DNA of 64,000 nucleotides from Acidobacteriota bacterium. Its GTDB lineage: Bacteria > Acidobacteriota > Terriglobia > Terriglobales > Acidobacteriaceae. Shown here piece by piece: positions 1-7,188 of the stretch. Position 1 is the stretch's first letter; every line of letters starts with the position of its first letter. The notes below the pieces were generated by a model. It saw only the letters and a program-made list of their open reading frames with translations. It was not told where the DNA came from and searched no databases. The position numbers and the translations under genes were made by a program. The DNA is taken from NCBI GenBank assembly GCA_021846945.1, contig JAJZVZ010000006.1, positions 1 to 64,000 on the forward strand. The letters run 5' to 3'.

Positions 1-10
1 CTTCCCTATT

Positions 11-79
11 CCGGGATGCTTCCCGGGAATGCCTGGCTGCGCAGCCCGCTAATCAGCTCGTCATAGCACGAAAGTGCTA
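11..79. other. Two small hairpins at the window edge
   Basis: CCGGGA-tgct-TCCCGG lies at 11-26 and TAGCAC-gaaa-GTGCTA at 64-79. Neither is followed by a convincing T-run on the plus strand. They could be the end of an upstream transcript or the leader of the membrane-protein gene at 161. The upstream gene lies outside the window, so this cannot be settled. Confidence 0.25.
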
Positions 80-160
80 GAAATCAAGCTACTTTTCTAT
101 TGAGCGTCGTGGGCCTGGGGCGCTATGCTGAGGAAGTCTCAGTATGGTGAAGGGGGCTTT

Positions 161-1036
161 ATGTCCTCAGGATTTGCAATGTCTACGATGAGCGCGGCGG
201 AATTTGTTCTCTCCGTCGTGGTGGCCGCCTTTTTTTGGAGGCGCGGCCTGCAGTACAGGTTCCCCGCCACGAGCGCTTATCTGGCGCTGAGGGTGGCGTC
301 TGCTCCGGTGCTGTTTCTTCTTTTGTCTGGAAATTTGCATTTCCATTCGTTCGCCTGGTCGATGGCCTACTTTCTGACTTTCTGGGCGGTCTATATCGCC
401 AGCGCAGTACTGCTGTTTTTTATCTGTATAGAGGTCTTCCGTTCCGCGCTCGCGGCCTTCCCTGGGCTGATGCGGTTCGGAGTCGTCATCTTCCGCTGGG
501 CAGCGCTCGCATCACTGATCCTCACCTTCTCTACCGTTTCCTTCGCCCATCGCGGAGTACTCAGCATTCCCGATATCGGCTATGCGCTCATGCGATCAGT
601 CAGCATCTTGGAGTTGAGCCTGCTCGCCTTCCTCTGCCTATCGATGAATGCGATTCACCTTTCACCCAGAAATGTGGCTTTCGGCATCGCATTGGGCTTC
701 GGATTGCTGTCAACAAATGACTTTATTTTTGCAACGCTTGTGTCGCGCAACACGTCGCTGACCTCGCCTCTGCAATTTGTCTATGAGTCATTGACACTGC
801 TGGCGCTGGGGGTGTGGGCGACTTACTGCCTCCTGCCTGAGCCTGTGCATCAGCCGGTAGTCATGCCGGTCAACTCGACCATTTATCGCTGGAATGAGAT
901 CGCCTCTGCATTGGGACACACCGGAACCCAAGTGGCCATGCAACAACCGGCCAACGGATTCTTTCTTACCGACGTGGAGAAGGTCGTGGAGAAGGTTTTG
1001 AATCGCAATCTGCAGAGTCACGAATTGGAATCGTGA
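161..1036 (+). CDS. Polytopic membrane protein, conserved hypothetical type
   Basis: This is a 291-residue integral membrane protein of unknown function. Hydrophobic stretches run through residues ~8-235 and suggest about seven transmembrane helices, followed by a soluble tail of ~55 residues. The ORF track starts at 125, but ATG 161 is preferred because a GAAGGGGG Shine-Dalgarno sequence lies just upstream. No catalytic or ligand-binding motif is visible. The gene stands alone and converges on rpmA, separated by a bidirectional terminator. Similar seven-helix proteins of unknown role are, as far as I recall, common in acidobacterial genomes, but no family name can be given. It could be a sensor, but nothing in the sequence supports that directly. 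Confidence 0.75.
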   Translation: MSSGFAMSTMSAAEFVLSVVVAAFFWRRGLQYRFPATSAYLALRVASAPVLFLLLSGNLHFHSFAWSMAYFLTFWAVYIASAVLLFFICIEVFRSALAAFPGLMRFGVVIFRWAALASLILTFSTVSFAHRGVLSIPDIGYALMRSVSILELSLLAFLCLSMNAIHLSPRNVAFGIALGFGLLSTNDFIFATLVSRNTSLTSPLQFVYESLTLLALGVWATYCLLPEPVHQPVVMPVNSTIYRWNEIASALGHTGTQVAMQQPANGFFLTDVEKVVEKVLNRNLQSHELES

Positions 1037-1093
1037 GAACGGAGATCAGAATAGAGATAGCGAACCAGTCTGCAAGCAGAGATTAATTACGAG

Positions 1094-1122
1094 AAAAGGC
1101 CGCGGCGATGCCGCGGCCTTTT
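1094..1122. terminator. Bidirectional rho-independent terminator
   Basis: A perfect 9-bp stem GGCCGCGGC-gat-GCCGCGGCC is flanked by AAAA on the left and TTTT on the right. It can therefore end transcription of both the membrane-protein gene (plus) and rplU-rpmA (minus). Confidence 0.85.
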
Positions 1123-1142
1123 CATGTGATGCCTGCGCGTAA

Positions 1143-1406
1143 TTACTCTGCCGCTATGGGCTCAATCGATGCAAAGCGGCCACGATTGCCGTGATCGGTG
1201 AACTTCACACGCCCACTCACCTTGGCAAAGAGCGTGTCGTCGGAGCCGATGCCTACGTTGGCGCCGGGCTTGATGCGCGTGCCGCGCTGGCGCATGATGA
1301 TGGATCCGCCGGTGACAAGCTGTCCGGCGAAGGCCTTCACGCCCAGCCGCTGCGCATTGGAATCCCGTCCATTTGTGGAGCTGCCTCCACCTTTTTTGTG
1401 TGCCAT
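1143..1406 (-). CDS. rpmA: 50S ribosomal protein L27
   Basis: This is an 87-residue full-length L27, a component of the large ribosomal subunit near the peptidyl-transferase centre. It begins [10 protein letters not shown], continues with the conserved NGRDS and QLV(T/S)[11 protein letters not shown] stretches, and ends at the family's usual length. The N terminus starts directly at MAHKKG, so there is no Firmicutes-type cleavable leader. It lies 123 bp downstream of rplU on the same strand, the common rplU-rpmA pair, and is probably cotranscribed from the promoter at 2031-2060. The terminator at 1094-1122 closes the unit. Confidence 0.97.
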   Translation of the reverse strand: MAHKKGGGSSTNGRDSNAQRLGVKAFAGQLVTGGSIIMRQRGTRIKPGANVGIGSDDTLFAKVSGRVKFTDHGNRGRFASIEPIAAE

Positions 1407-1499
1407 TGCCGAATTCCTCTCTAAAATGCTAGCTCTCAGCCATCCGCCTTCAGCTAGCGCATCTTTGAATGAACGATCCCCGCTTCCGTACTGCGAAAA

Positions 1500-1534
1500 T
1501 ACTGAAAGCCAGGGGCCGAAAACTGAAAGCTAAT
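1500..1534 (-). repeat. Heptanucleotide-periodic repeat at the rplU stop codon
   Basis: The plus strand reads as five 7-mers: tactgaa, agccagg, ggccgaa, aactgaa, agctaat. The last unit supplies the TAG stop codon of rplU on the minus strand. The units are degenerate but share the ctgaa/agc core seen in the arrays at 18611 and, on the other strand, at 37217. Confidence 0.5.
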
Positions 1535-1853
1535 TCGCCGAATAGGTAACGCCATCCGCCTCGATCGACTTGATGCGCACCTCGGTGAAGTTCTGCCGGT
1601 GACCCTGCAGCTTCTTGTACTGCTTCTTCCGCTTGAGGTGGAAGACCAGCACCTTGTTGCCGCGACCTTCACCGAGCACCTCGGCTGTGACCTTGGCGGC
1701 AGACGGCTTGGCCAGAGTACCTGCTTCGCCCGAAACCGCCAGCACATCGCTGAACTCGACGGCGCCATCCTGAGCGGCAACCGTTTCAATCTTGACAACA
1801 TCGCCGGGGGCGACGCGGTATTGCTTGCCGCCGGTACGAATCACTGCATACAT
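1530..1853 (-). CDS. rplU: 50S ribosomal protein L21
   Basis: This is a 107-residue L21 that binds 23S rRNA in the large subunit. The sequence begins MYAVIRTGGKQYRV and contains the basic FHLKRKKQYKK and GHRQ motifs near the C terminus, as expected for L21. The ORF track extends 46 codons upstream, but ATG 1853 is chosen because it matches the family N terminus and follows a CGGAGGC Shine-Dalgarno sequence. It is the first gene of the rplU-rpmA operon. Its promoter lies immediately beside the insertion point of the IS1-type element. Its stop codon falls inside a heptanucleotide repeat. Confidence 0.97.
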   Translation of the reverse strand: MYAVIRTGGKQYRVAPGDVVKIETVAAQDGAVEFSDVLAVSGEAGTLAKPSAAKVTAEVLGEGRGNKVLVFHLKRKKQYKKLQGHRQNFTEVRIKSIEADGVTYSAN

Positions 1854-2030
1854 GACAAAGCCTCCGGCGCGTCCCATTTTGCATGAGACACGCTCCATCC
1901 AATCCGTGTGCTCGATAGGGGCGTATACAGGTGATAACTGCATCGGGACGCGGGCCGCACACCCGCCACCCTTGGCGGTGATCCCATCCAATCCCGCACA
2001 CCCGCAAAAGGTGTATCGCCAAACTCTTCG

Positions 2031-2060
2031 ATTTTATCGTCAAACCGGGACCGGGGTCAA
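2031..2060 (-). promoter_or_regulatory. Predicted sigma70-type promoter of rplU-rpmA
   Basis: Reading the minus strand, TTGACC (plus 2055-2060) is followed by an 18-bp spacer and TAAAAT (plus 2031-2036). Each box matches the consensus at five of six positions. The start site would be near 2024, giving a leader of ~170 nt. The target duplication of the mobile element begins only 8 bp upstream of the -35 box. Confidence 0.5.
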
Positions 2061-2067
2061 TTTGCGA

Positions 2068-2075
2068 TACACACC
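2068..2075. repeat. Left target-site duplication TACACACC
   Basis: This 8-bp direct repeat is identical to 5064-5071 and abuts the inverted end of the element. An 8-9 bp duplication is usual for the IS1 family. Confidence 0.9.
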
Positions 2076-2092
2076 GGTAGTGTCCTAAGTTG
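2076..2092 (+). repeat. Left terminal inverted repeat of IS1-type element
   Basis: GGTAGTGTCCTAAGTTG pairs with the right end at 16 of 17 positions. The TAG stop of the passenger gene at 2085 is embedded in it. Confidence 0.9.
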
Positions 2093-2885
2093 CCTTTTGG
2101 TGCTGCTCGGGATCGTTGCTTATGCTGGAAGGTTTCATCCTTTCCAAGCGCCCATCGATAAAGCCCCGGTACAGGTCTTGGAAGGGTTGGACCTGCTTCC
2201 GGTCCATGCAGTCCAGAAACCCAATATCTCCAGAGACAATGAATATCCTGCCCGACTCGTTGAATTCACCAACATCGATCACGCAAGTTCCCGTGAATGG
2301 GAACGCGCTCTCGTTTTCGCTCTTACGCGGGGGAAGCGGGAAGTCGCAATCGACCTTCACTTTCCTTATATCGTGAACATTGGCGATGAGTTCAAATTCC
2401 ACTCCCTTGATCGTTACCAAGTAGTCGGTCTTGTTCACAATTTCAAATCGAAGCGCGATCTCGCAGGGGTTCTTGAGGGTTGGCGGAATACTGAGGCCGA
2501 GTGGAACGACGTTCACCCATTGCCGCAGGGCGGCGGATTGAAGCATGATCTGGCTCTCGGCAGATTTCGCCGCGCGCCGAGTCTCATTGCTCTGCCAAGC
2601 AATTACGAATCCGGTCCCGATAATGGCCCATACGGTAATTCCCTCGGGCCATGCTACGAGTACGTACCACCAGGGCAGGTAATTTACGCTGCTATCTCGT
2701 TCATGCTTGCAGGCTTCTTGTTGTTCGGCCTCCCACGGCGCTGGAAAACTTTGGGCACAACCTTTCTGGCGTTCGGCCTCATATTTTCCGGCGGCTGCGT
2801 GTTGCTTGCTGGCCACGAACAACACTGTACCTACTACCAAAAGGAGACATACCAACCACGGAACGAACGCCAACAGTTTCTTCAT
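2085..2885 (-). CDS. Passenger membrane protein A of the IS1-type element
   Basis: This 266-residue protein has no recognised function. It has an N-terminal hydrophobic helix (~residues 5-25), a ~45-residue segment with two cysteines and charged residues, a second helix (~72-97), a short Glu/Arg/Ala-rich stretch that could form a coiled coil, and a C-terminal ~150-residue domain whose alternating hydrophobic pattern suggests a beta-sandwich. The C-terminal domain has several Cys residues (CEIA, CDF, CVID, DCMD). The start ATG 2885 is weakly supported by a Shine-Dalgarno sequence. The gene is divergent from passenger B across 56 bp that contain GTGA-N7-TCAC (2891-2905), a possible shared operator. 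It shares its layout (membrane segments then a soluble domain) with passenger B. A role in membrane-level competition, immunity or defence is speculation. Confidence 0.65.
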   Translation of the reverse strand: MKKLLAFVPWLVCLLLVVGTVLFVASKQHAAAGKYEAERQKGCAQSFPAPWEAEQQEACKHERDSSVNYLPWWYVLVAWPEGITVWAIIGTGFVIAWQSNETRRAAKSAESQIMLQSAALRQWVNVVPLGLSIPPTLKNPCEIALRFEIVNKTDYLVTIKGVEFELIANVHDIRKVKVDCDFPLPPRKSENESAFPFTGTCVIDVGEFNESGRIFIVSGDIGFLDCMDRKQVQPFQDLYRGFIDGRLERMKPSSISNDPEQHQKAT

Positions 2886-2941
2886 GGTGGTGAAAATGTA
2901 TCACAAAAAAGTGTAGACATGCCCCCAGGGAGAGTGAAAGG

Positions 2942-3688
2942 ATGGCGGGCATGGGAAACCAGATTCTCTTCTTTGGCAATGTTTTCGCTCATCTGGTGGT
3001 GCTTATGAGCGGAATCGTATCATTCATTTTCGCCACTGTAGCAGCGATTAGAAAGCGTCCTCTCATTGAACGATGGTTTTGGGTAGCGGGCGCTATATGT
3101 CTTATTGCCGCCTTTGACTCCGCATGGCAGGATGAACATCGTAATACGCAAACGGTAATAGCAGAAAAATCTGTGCTCGCGAGCGCGGAAAATTCTTGCC
3201 AACAGAATGCGCTGATTGCAGATGCGTATAAACGTGGCCTTGAAAGCGCAAATCTAACCGAGAGACAAACAATCGACAAACAGCAAATCGCGGTAAATAG
3301 CTGTGTAGTCTCCCTAGGAAAGATGAATCCTATAGTGAACACGCGGACGCCAGTAGTCTCTTTCATTGTTGCGTTTAGCACGCCAAAAGATCGCTTTGGT
3401 TTGCCACAAAAATTGAATTGGTACGGCATCGTCATTATGACCAATCGCAAGCTAGAGCCCGTGGGAAAGCTCTCATGCGATAAACCGTTTACTGTAGGAG
3501 ATGCTCAACTTCATATACAAGCGTCTAGCGCAATGATTGGCCCTCCTACCATAAAAAAAATCAGTGATACGGCTTTTGATATACGAATAAGCAATACTGG
3601 GGCCGACTGGGAGGATGGCAACCCAATCACAGTATCTGCCTCAAGTGTCTCTGAGTCGCTAAATTGTTCCTTTAATACAGATGAATAG
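2942..3688 (+). CDS. Passenger membrane protein B of the IS1-type element
   Basis: This 248-residue protein has no recognised function. It has two hydrophobic helices (~residues 9-34 and 45-61), a polar helical stretch (~65-115) rich in Ala/Glu/Gln that may be a coiled coil, and a C-terminal ~120-residue domain with beta-strand character ending at a Cys-containing strand. ATG 2942 follows GAAAGG; ATG 2951 is an alternative. Codon use is clearly more A/T-rich than in the neighbouring chromosome (many ata, aaa, aat), which points to a foreign origin. Its TAG stop lies directly against the -35 box of the transposase promoter. It is divergent from passenger A and probably co-regulated with it. 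Confidence 0.65.
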   Translation: MAGMGNQILFFGNVFAHLVVLMSGIVSFIFATVAAIRKRPLIERWFWVAGAICLIAAFDSAWQDEHRNTQTVIAEKSVLASAENSCQQNALIADAYKRGLESANLTERQTIDKQQIAVNSCVVSLGKMNPIVNTRTPVVSFIVAFSTPKDRFGLPQKLNWYGIVIMTNRKLEPVGKLSCDKPFTVGDAQLHIQASSAMIGPPTIKKISDTAFDIRISNTGADWEDGNPITVSASSVSESLNCSFNTDE

Positions 3689-3717
3689 TTGACAGTCTAT
3701 TATTTTTGTAATACAGT
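3689..3717 (+). promoter_or_regulatory. Predicted transposase promoter
   Basis: TTGACA (3689-3694) is a perfect -35 box. It is followed by a 17-bp spacer and TACAGT (3712-3717). The start site would be near 3724, leaving a short leader that holds GAGG before ATG 3736. It is internal to the element and directed toward the glycosyltransferase gene beyond the right end. Confidence 0.55.
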
Positions 3718-3735
3718 TATTATTGTGAGGTTGAG

Positions 3736-4560
3736 ATGGCAAACGTACTCAACACGGATAAGCAAATCGCGGTGATCGCTGCACTTGCAGAGGGTTCTAG
3801 CATCCGCGCTATTGAGCGCATGACGAGCATTCACCGCGATACGATCATGCGGCTAGGGGTGAGGATCGGCCAGGGATGCACCGCGCTGCTCGATTCCAAG
3901 ATGCGTGACTTGTCCTGCAATCGGCTGGAAATTGACGAAGTTTGGGGATTCATCGGAAAGAAGGAATCCCGCGTCAAGCCCGGCGACGATCCATCACTCG
4001 GAAATGTCTGGACGTTCTGCGCCATCGACGCGGAAACGAAGCTCGTTCCATCGTTCGCGGTTGAGAGCCATCGCAGTGCGGCGGTCACAACGGCATTCAT
4101 GAAGGACGTAGCTTCGCGGATGCGGAACCGCATCCAGGTGTCAACCGACAGCCTCAGAGCCTATCGGGAAGCCGTTGAAGCTGCGTGGGGTAGCGACGTG
4201 GACTATGCGCAGATCGTCAAAGTGTTCGGCCACGAGGAGCGGGACGAGCATCGTTATGCGCCGCCCGAAGTGATTGGAACGGAAAAGACGGTCATGCAGG
4301 GGAACCCCGATTACGCGCTGATTTCTACCAGCTACGTCGAGCGGCTGAATGCTACCACGCGGCTGCACATGCGCCGCCTCACTCGGCTTACCTTGGCCTT
4401 CTCTAAAAAGTTGGAGAACTTCCGTGCCGCCGTTGGGCTGCACTTCGCCTATTACAATCTTGTGCGCCGCCACAATACGTTGCGCTGCACCCCGGCCATG
4501 GCCGCTGGAGTGGAAAGCACGTTTTGGACGGTAGGAGATTTAGTGGAGGCTGCATCGTGA
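3736..4560 (+). CDS. IS1-family-like transposase
   Basis: This 274-residue protein should catalyse cut and strand transfer of the surrounding element. An N-terminal helix-turn-helix-like region (~17-45) is followed by an RNase-H-fold catalytic domain. Candidate catalytic residues are D67 in EIDEVWGF, D138 in STDSLRAY and E202 in SYVERLN. The segment with RLTRLTLAFSKKLENF and the later HFAYYNLVRRH match IS1-family C-terminal motifs. It is a single continuous ORF, so it does not need the programmed frameshift used by classical IS1. It starts after GAGG with a well-placed promoter at 3689-3717. Its TGA overlaps the GTG of the next gene by 4 nt. Confidence 0.9.
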   Translation: MANVLNTDKQIAVIAALAEGSSIRAIERMTSIHRDTIMRLGVRIGQGCTALLDSKMRDLSCNRLEIDEVWGFIGKKESRVKPGDDPSLGNVWTFCAIDAETKLVPSFAVESHRSAAVTTAFMKDVASRMRNRIQVSTDSLRAYREAVEAAWGSDVDYAQIVKVFGHEERDEHRYAPPEVIGTEKTVMQGNPDYALISTSYVERLNATTRLHMRRLTRLTLAFSKKLENFRAAVGLHFAYYNLVRRHNTLRCTPAMAAGVESTFWTVGDLVEAAS

Positions 4561-4862
4561 CGTACATCGAAGAATTGCAACAGGTTATCCATCGCCTTCA
4601 CGGAGTCCATTCCACCCATGTTCAGAGTGTGCCTGTAAAAGAGGAATTTCAGGGCAAGACAATTTGGGAGGGAATTGTCGAGGTATTTGAACTGCACGGG
4701 CATCCCAAAGCCACCCATGCCTACGCTTGGACCCACGAAACCGACGACCCAGAGAACCCGAAGCGCAGCGTGACCGTCCTCAAGATTCCACCAGCCGTAT
4801 CCCCCGAAACCGCTGTGCGAGTCGCCATTATGCAGGAGTTATCCAATGCCGAGACAGCCTAA
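4557..4862 (+). CDS. Small accessory protein of the IS1-type element
   Basis: This is a 101-residue protein without a recognised domain. It starts at GTG 4557, overlapping the transposase stop as GTGA, which argues for translational coupling. The ORF track start at 4524 lies inside the transposase and is not used. The sequence is soluble and acidic to neutral, with a central EVFELHGHPKA segment and a C-terminal helix. Genes of this size next to related transposases are, to my recollection, frequent, but I cannot name a family. A role as transposition accessory or regulator is an inference from coupling alone. Confidence 0.7.
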   Translation: MTYIEELQQVIHRLHGVHSTHVQSVPVKEEFQGKTIWEGIVEVFELHGHPKATHAYAWTHETDDPENPKRSVTVLKIPPAVSPETAVRVAIMQELSNAETA

Positions 4863-5034
4863 GAAACGTAAGCCGGGTCGCCCCAAGCTGGCGGAGCATG
4901 AGACCAAAGGAAAAATCGTACCAGTACGTTTTACCGGCGCTGAGTATGAACGAGTAGCCGAGGCTGCACGTAAGGCCAGCCAAACCGTTTCACAATGGGT
5001 TCGTAGCACGTTAGCTGCCGCAGCGGAAGGATAA
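4846..5034 (+). CDS. Small basic ribbon-helix-helix-like protein
   Basis: This 62-residue protein overlaps the preceding gene by 17 nt. The N terminus is strongly basic (PKKRKPGRPK, an AT-hook-like stretch). The rest (IVPVRFTGAEYERVAEAARKA then TVSQWVRSTL) has the beta-strand plus two-helix pattern of an Arc/MetJ-type ribbon-helix-helix DNA-binding protein. It may bind the element's own promoter or ends. It is too short for secure assignment. An antitoxin-like role is possible, but no toxin partner is evident. Confidence 0.65.
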   Translation: MPRQPKKRKPGRPKLAEHETKGKIVPVRFTGAEYERVAEAARKASQTVSQWVRSTLAAAAEG

Positions 5035-5046
5035 ACCTGTGGATTT

Positions 5047-5063
5047 CAAATTAGGACACTACC
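5047..5063 (-). repeat. Right terminal inverted repeat of IS1-type element
   Basis: The reverse complement of CAAATTAGGACACTACC matches the left end at 16 of 17 positions, including the terminal 13. Confidence 0.9.
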
Positions 5064-5071
5064 TACACACC
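5064..5071. repeat. Right target-site duplication TACACACC
   Basis: This is the second copy of the 8-bp repeat at 2068-2075. Removing the element and one copy restores a continuous 246-bp spacer between the rplU and glycosyltransferase start codons. Confidence 0.9.
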
Positions 5072-5083
5072 GGTCGCGGTGGC

Positions 5084-5089
5084 TATACT
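5084..5089 (+). promoter_or_regulatory. Orphaned -10 box of a likely leaderless promoter
   Basis: TATACT lies seven bases before ATG 5096, the spacing typical of a -10 box of a leaderless gene, and no Shine-Dalgarno sequence precedes the ATG. In the pre-insertion sequence a TTGCGA at 2062-2067 would lie 20 bp upstream, a long spacer, so the native -35 is uncertain. Whatever it was, the mobile element now separates the -10 box from all DNA left of 2076. Confidence 0.35.
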
Positions 5090-5095
5090 TCCCCC

Positions 5096-6061
5096 ATGCA
5101 GCCTGTCAGCATCGTGGTCACTGTCCTGAATGAAGCCGCGGATATCGGCACGGTAGTCCCCAGCCTCCTGGCACAGGAACCGCAGGCGGCCGAGGTCATT
5201 ATCGTCGATGGAGGATCGACTGACGGAACGTGGGAGTGGCTGGCCGAGGCGCAGGCGAAAGACCCTCGCCTGGTGGCCATTCGCGACGAAACGTGCAGCC
5301 TGAAACACTCGGCCGGCCCTGTCTCACGAGGACGCAACGTGGCCATCGCCGCGGCCAAATCGCAGATCATCGCCTGCGCCGACGCCGGCTGCACCTACGA
5401 TCGAGACTGGCTGCGGAACCTGACCACGCCGCTGGTGGCCGGCGAGGCTGACTATGCACTGGGCGGATCGTGCCTCGATCCGGCAGCGCACACGATTTGG
5501 GATCTGGCTTCCGCACCGTTTTTCAGCATCAAGCTGTCACCCACGGAGCCGACCAAATCCTGCACCGCGCGCTCGATGGCGTTTACGCGGGCGCTTTGGG
5601 AGCGGATTGGCGGATTTCCGGAACATGTTCTGGTTGGCGAAGACACTCTGTTTGACTTTGCGGCGAGGCGGATCTCGGCGCCTGCCTTCGTGATCGACGC
5701 CAAGGCGCTCTACCGGCCGCAGAACACCTTCCGCTCCGCCAGCCACCAGATGGCTCGCTACGCCTTGAGTGATGGCATGGCCGGGGTGCGGTGGGCGCGC
5801 CTGTTTCGTAACGCGGAGCGGTGTGCCCTGCACATCGTGGCTCTTGCCTGCCTGCGCTGGACGACTCTTCCACTGCTGGCCGTACTGGCGCTCGAAGCCT
5901 GGTTTGCCTTTCACCGCGACTGGCGATTCCTGCGCCGTTTCGGCGTCTCTGCCGTCATGGCCCGGTTCGCCTTCTCGATTGCCGTTCCGTGGGTTGTCGC
6001 CGTCAACCAGATTCGCGGGCTCTTCAGAACCAAAGCTCTGACCAACCGCCAGAATGCCTGA
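5096..6061 (+). CDS. Family-2 glycosyltransferase, membrane-associated
   Basis: This 321-residue enzyme of the GT-A fold should transfer a sugar from a nucleotide donor to a cell-envelope or exopolysaccharide acceptor on the cytoplasmic face. The N terminus VSIVVTVLNEAADIG and VDGGSTDGTWEW are GT2 hallmarks. GRNVAIAAA and CADAGC (the D-x-D region) follow, and GGFPEHVLVGEDTLF resembles the acceptor-side ED motif. A C-terminal hydrophobic region (~260-300) gives membrane association. The ORF track start (GTG 5039) lies within the IS right end and is rejected; ATG 5096 fits the family start. The mobile element ends 32 bp upstream, so expression may now depend on read-through from the transposase promoter. 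Confidence 0.88.
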   Translation: MQPVSIVVTVLNEAADIGTVVPSLLAQEPQAAEVIIVDGGSTDGTWEWLAEAQAKDPRLVAIRDETCSLKHSAGPVSRGRNVAIAAAKSQIIACADAGCTYDRDWLRNLTTPLVAGEADYALGGSCLDPAAHTIWDLASAPFFSIKLSPTEPTKSCTARSMAFTRALWERIGGFPEHVLVGEDTLFDFAARRISAPAFVIDAKALYRPQNTFRSASHQMARYALSDGMAGVRWARLFRNAERCALHIVALACLRWTTLPLLAVLALEAWFAFHRDWRFLRRFGVSAVMARFAFSIAVPWVVAVNQIRGLFRTKALTNRQNA

Positions 6062-6066
6062 CAGCT

Positions 6067-7188
6067 TCAGCAATTCGCAGCCGGATTCGCGGTTCCGTTG
6101 ATGGAGTCGCGCACCCGCCGCATGATGCCGAGATAGTAGGCGAGATTGTGCATGGTGTTGAGCGTGCCCGAGAGTGCTTCGCTCGACTGCATGAGGTGTC
6201 GCAGATACGCGCGCGAGTAGCGGCGGCAGACGGCGCAATCGCAGGCAGGATCAGGCGGAGCCTGGTCTTCAGCATATTGCTTGTTCTTGATGTTGAGCCG
6301 TCCCTCGCTGGTGAAGAGCAGACCGTGGCGTGCAGCGCGCGTGGGCAGCACGCAGTCCATCATATCGACGCCCATCCGGGCATAGAGTTCGATCTCGTCG
6401 GGGTAGCCAACGCCCATCACGTAGCGGGGCTTGTCCCGCGGCAGCAGGGGCAGCACCTCCGAGATCATCTCCAGCGTCAATTCGCGCGGCTCGCCCACGC
6501 TCAGCCCGCCGATGGCATAGCCGTCAAAGTCCATCTCCACCAGACGTTGCGCGCACTCGCGGCGTAGATCCGTGTACATGCCGCCCTGCACGATGCCAAA
6601 GAGGCTTTGTGTGCGGCCTGCAAACTGCTCGCTCCAGACCACCTCTTCCTGATGTGCTCGAAAGTGGTCAAGCGAGCGGCGGGCCCAGGCCATCGTAAGC
6701 CGCAGGCTCTCTTTGGCGCGGGCGCGATCAGCCGGGTATTCGGTGCACTCGTCAAAGGCCATGGCGATATCCGCGCCGAGAGCAATCTGGACGTCCATCG
6801 AGTGTTCCGGCGTGAAGAAGTGGCTGCTGCCGTCCAGATGCGAGCGGAAACGGACGCCGTCCTCGCTCACCTTGCGCAGCGCATTGAGGCTGAAAACCTG
6901 AAAACCGCCCGAGTCGGTGAGCAATGCGCGCGGCCAGCTCATGAAGCAGTGCAGCCCGCCCATGCGTTGGATCGCCTCATGTCCGGGCCGGAGGTAGAGA
7001 TGATAGGTGTTACCCAGAATCAGTTCCGCGCCCAGCTCTTCCAGCGTGTCCTGCGGCACGGCCTTCACGGTTGCGGCCGTGCCCACAGGCATGAACACCG
7101 GCGTCTGCACGATCTGATGCGGCAGATGGAGTTGCGCCCGCCGTCCGCCGGCCTCGGTCTCCGCCATGATCTGAAAATGAAGGCTCAC
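6067..7188 (-). CDS. tgt: tRNA-guanine(34) transglycosylase
   Basis: This 373-residue full-length Tgt exchanges guanine at wobble position 34 of GUN-anticodon tRNAs for the queuosine precursor preQ1. The sequence shows TPVFMPVGTAATVKA near the N terminus, LLTDSGGFQVFS with the substrate-recognition Asp, GGLSVGEP in the barrel, GVGYPDEI, and a C-terminal zinc site CDCAVCRRYSRAYLRHL. It converges on the glycosyltransferase with a 5-bp gap and no visible terminator. No other queuosine-pathway gene is nearby. Start ATG 7188 gives the normal family N terminus. Confidence 0.96.
   Translation of the reverse strand: MSLHFQIMAETEAGGRRAQLHLPHQIVQTPVFMPVGTAATVKAVPQDTLEELGAELILGNTYHLYLRPGHEAIQRMGGLHCFMSWPRALLTDSGGFQVFSLNALRKVSEDGVRFRSHLDGSSHFFTPEHSMDVQIALGADIAMAFDECTEYPADRARAKESLRLTMAWARRSLDHFRAHQEEVVWSEQFAGRTQSLFGIVQGGMYTDLRRECAQRLVEMDFDGYAIGGLSVGEPRELTLEMISEVLPLLPRDKPRYVMGVGYPDEIELYARMGVDMMDCVLPTRAARHGLLFTSEGRLNIKNKQYAEDQAPPDPACDCAVCRRYSRAYLRHLMQSSEALSGTLNTMHNLAYYLGIMRRVRDSINGTANPAANC

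Larger units (their letters stand above)
2076..5063 (+). mobile_element. Complete IS1-type element with passenger genes (2988 bp)
   Basis: The ends are GGTAGTGTCCTAAGTTG (2076-2092) and the reverse complement of GGTAGTGTCCTAATTTG (5047-5063). These are 17-bp inverted repeats with one mismatch, flanked by perfect 8-bp duplications. Inside are five ORFs: a leftward membrane protein (2085-2885), a rightward membrane protein (2942-3688), an IS1-like transposase (3736-4560), and two small genes overlapping it and each other (4557-4862, 4846-5034). The element is about four times the size of classical IS1. Intact ORFs and a perfect duplication suggest recent insertion. The stop codon of the leftmost passenger lies within the left inverted repeat, so that gene belongs to the element and is not captured flanking DNA. 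The left half is visibly richer in A+T than the surrounding chromosome. Confidence 0.88.

Noticed and set aside
1854-2067. L21 leader regulatory RNA upstream of rplU
   Set aside because: A CCGCCAAGGGTGGCGG hairpin is visible on the minus strand, but I could not match a known ribosomal-leader structure with confidence.
2097-3008. 303-residue plus-strand ORF in the mobile element
   Set aside because: Antisense to passenger A; the minus-strand frame has membrane helices and stops exactly in the inverted repeat, so it is preferred.
5039-5095. Upstream GTG start of the glycosyltransferase
   Set aside because: These codons come from the inserted element's right end and target duplication. The family N terminus begins at ATG 5096.
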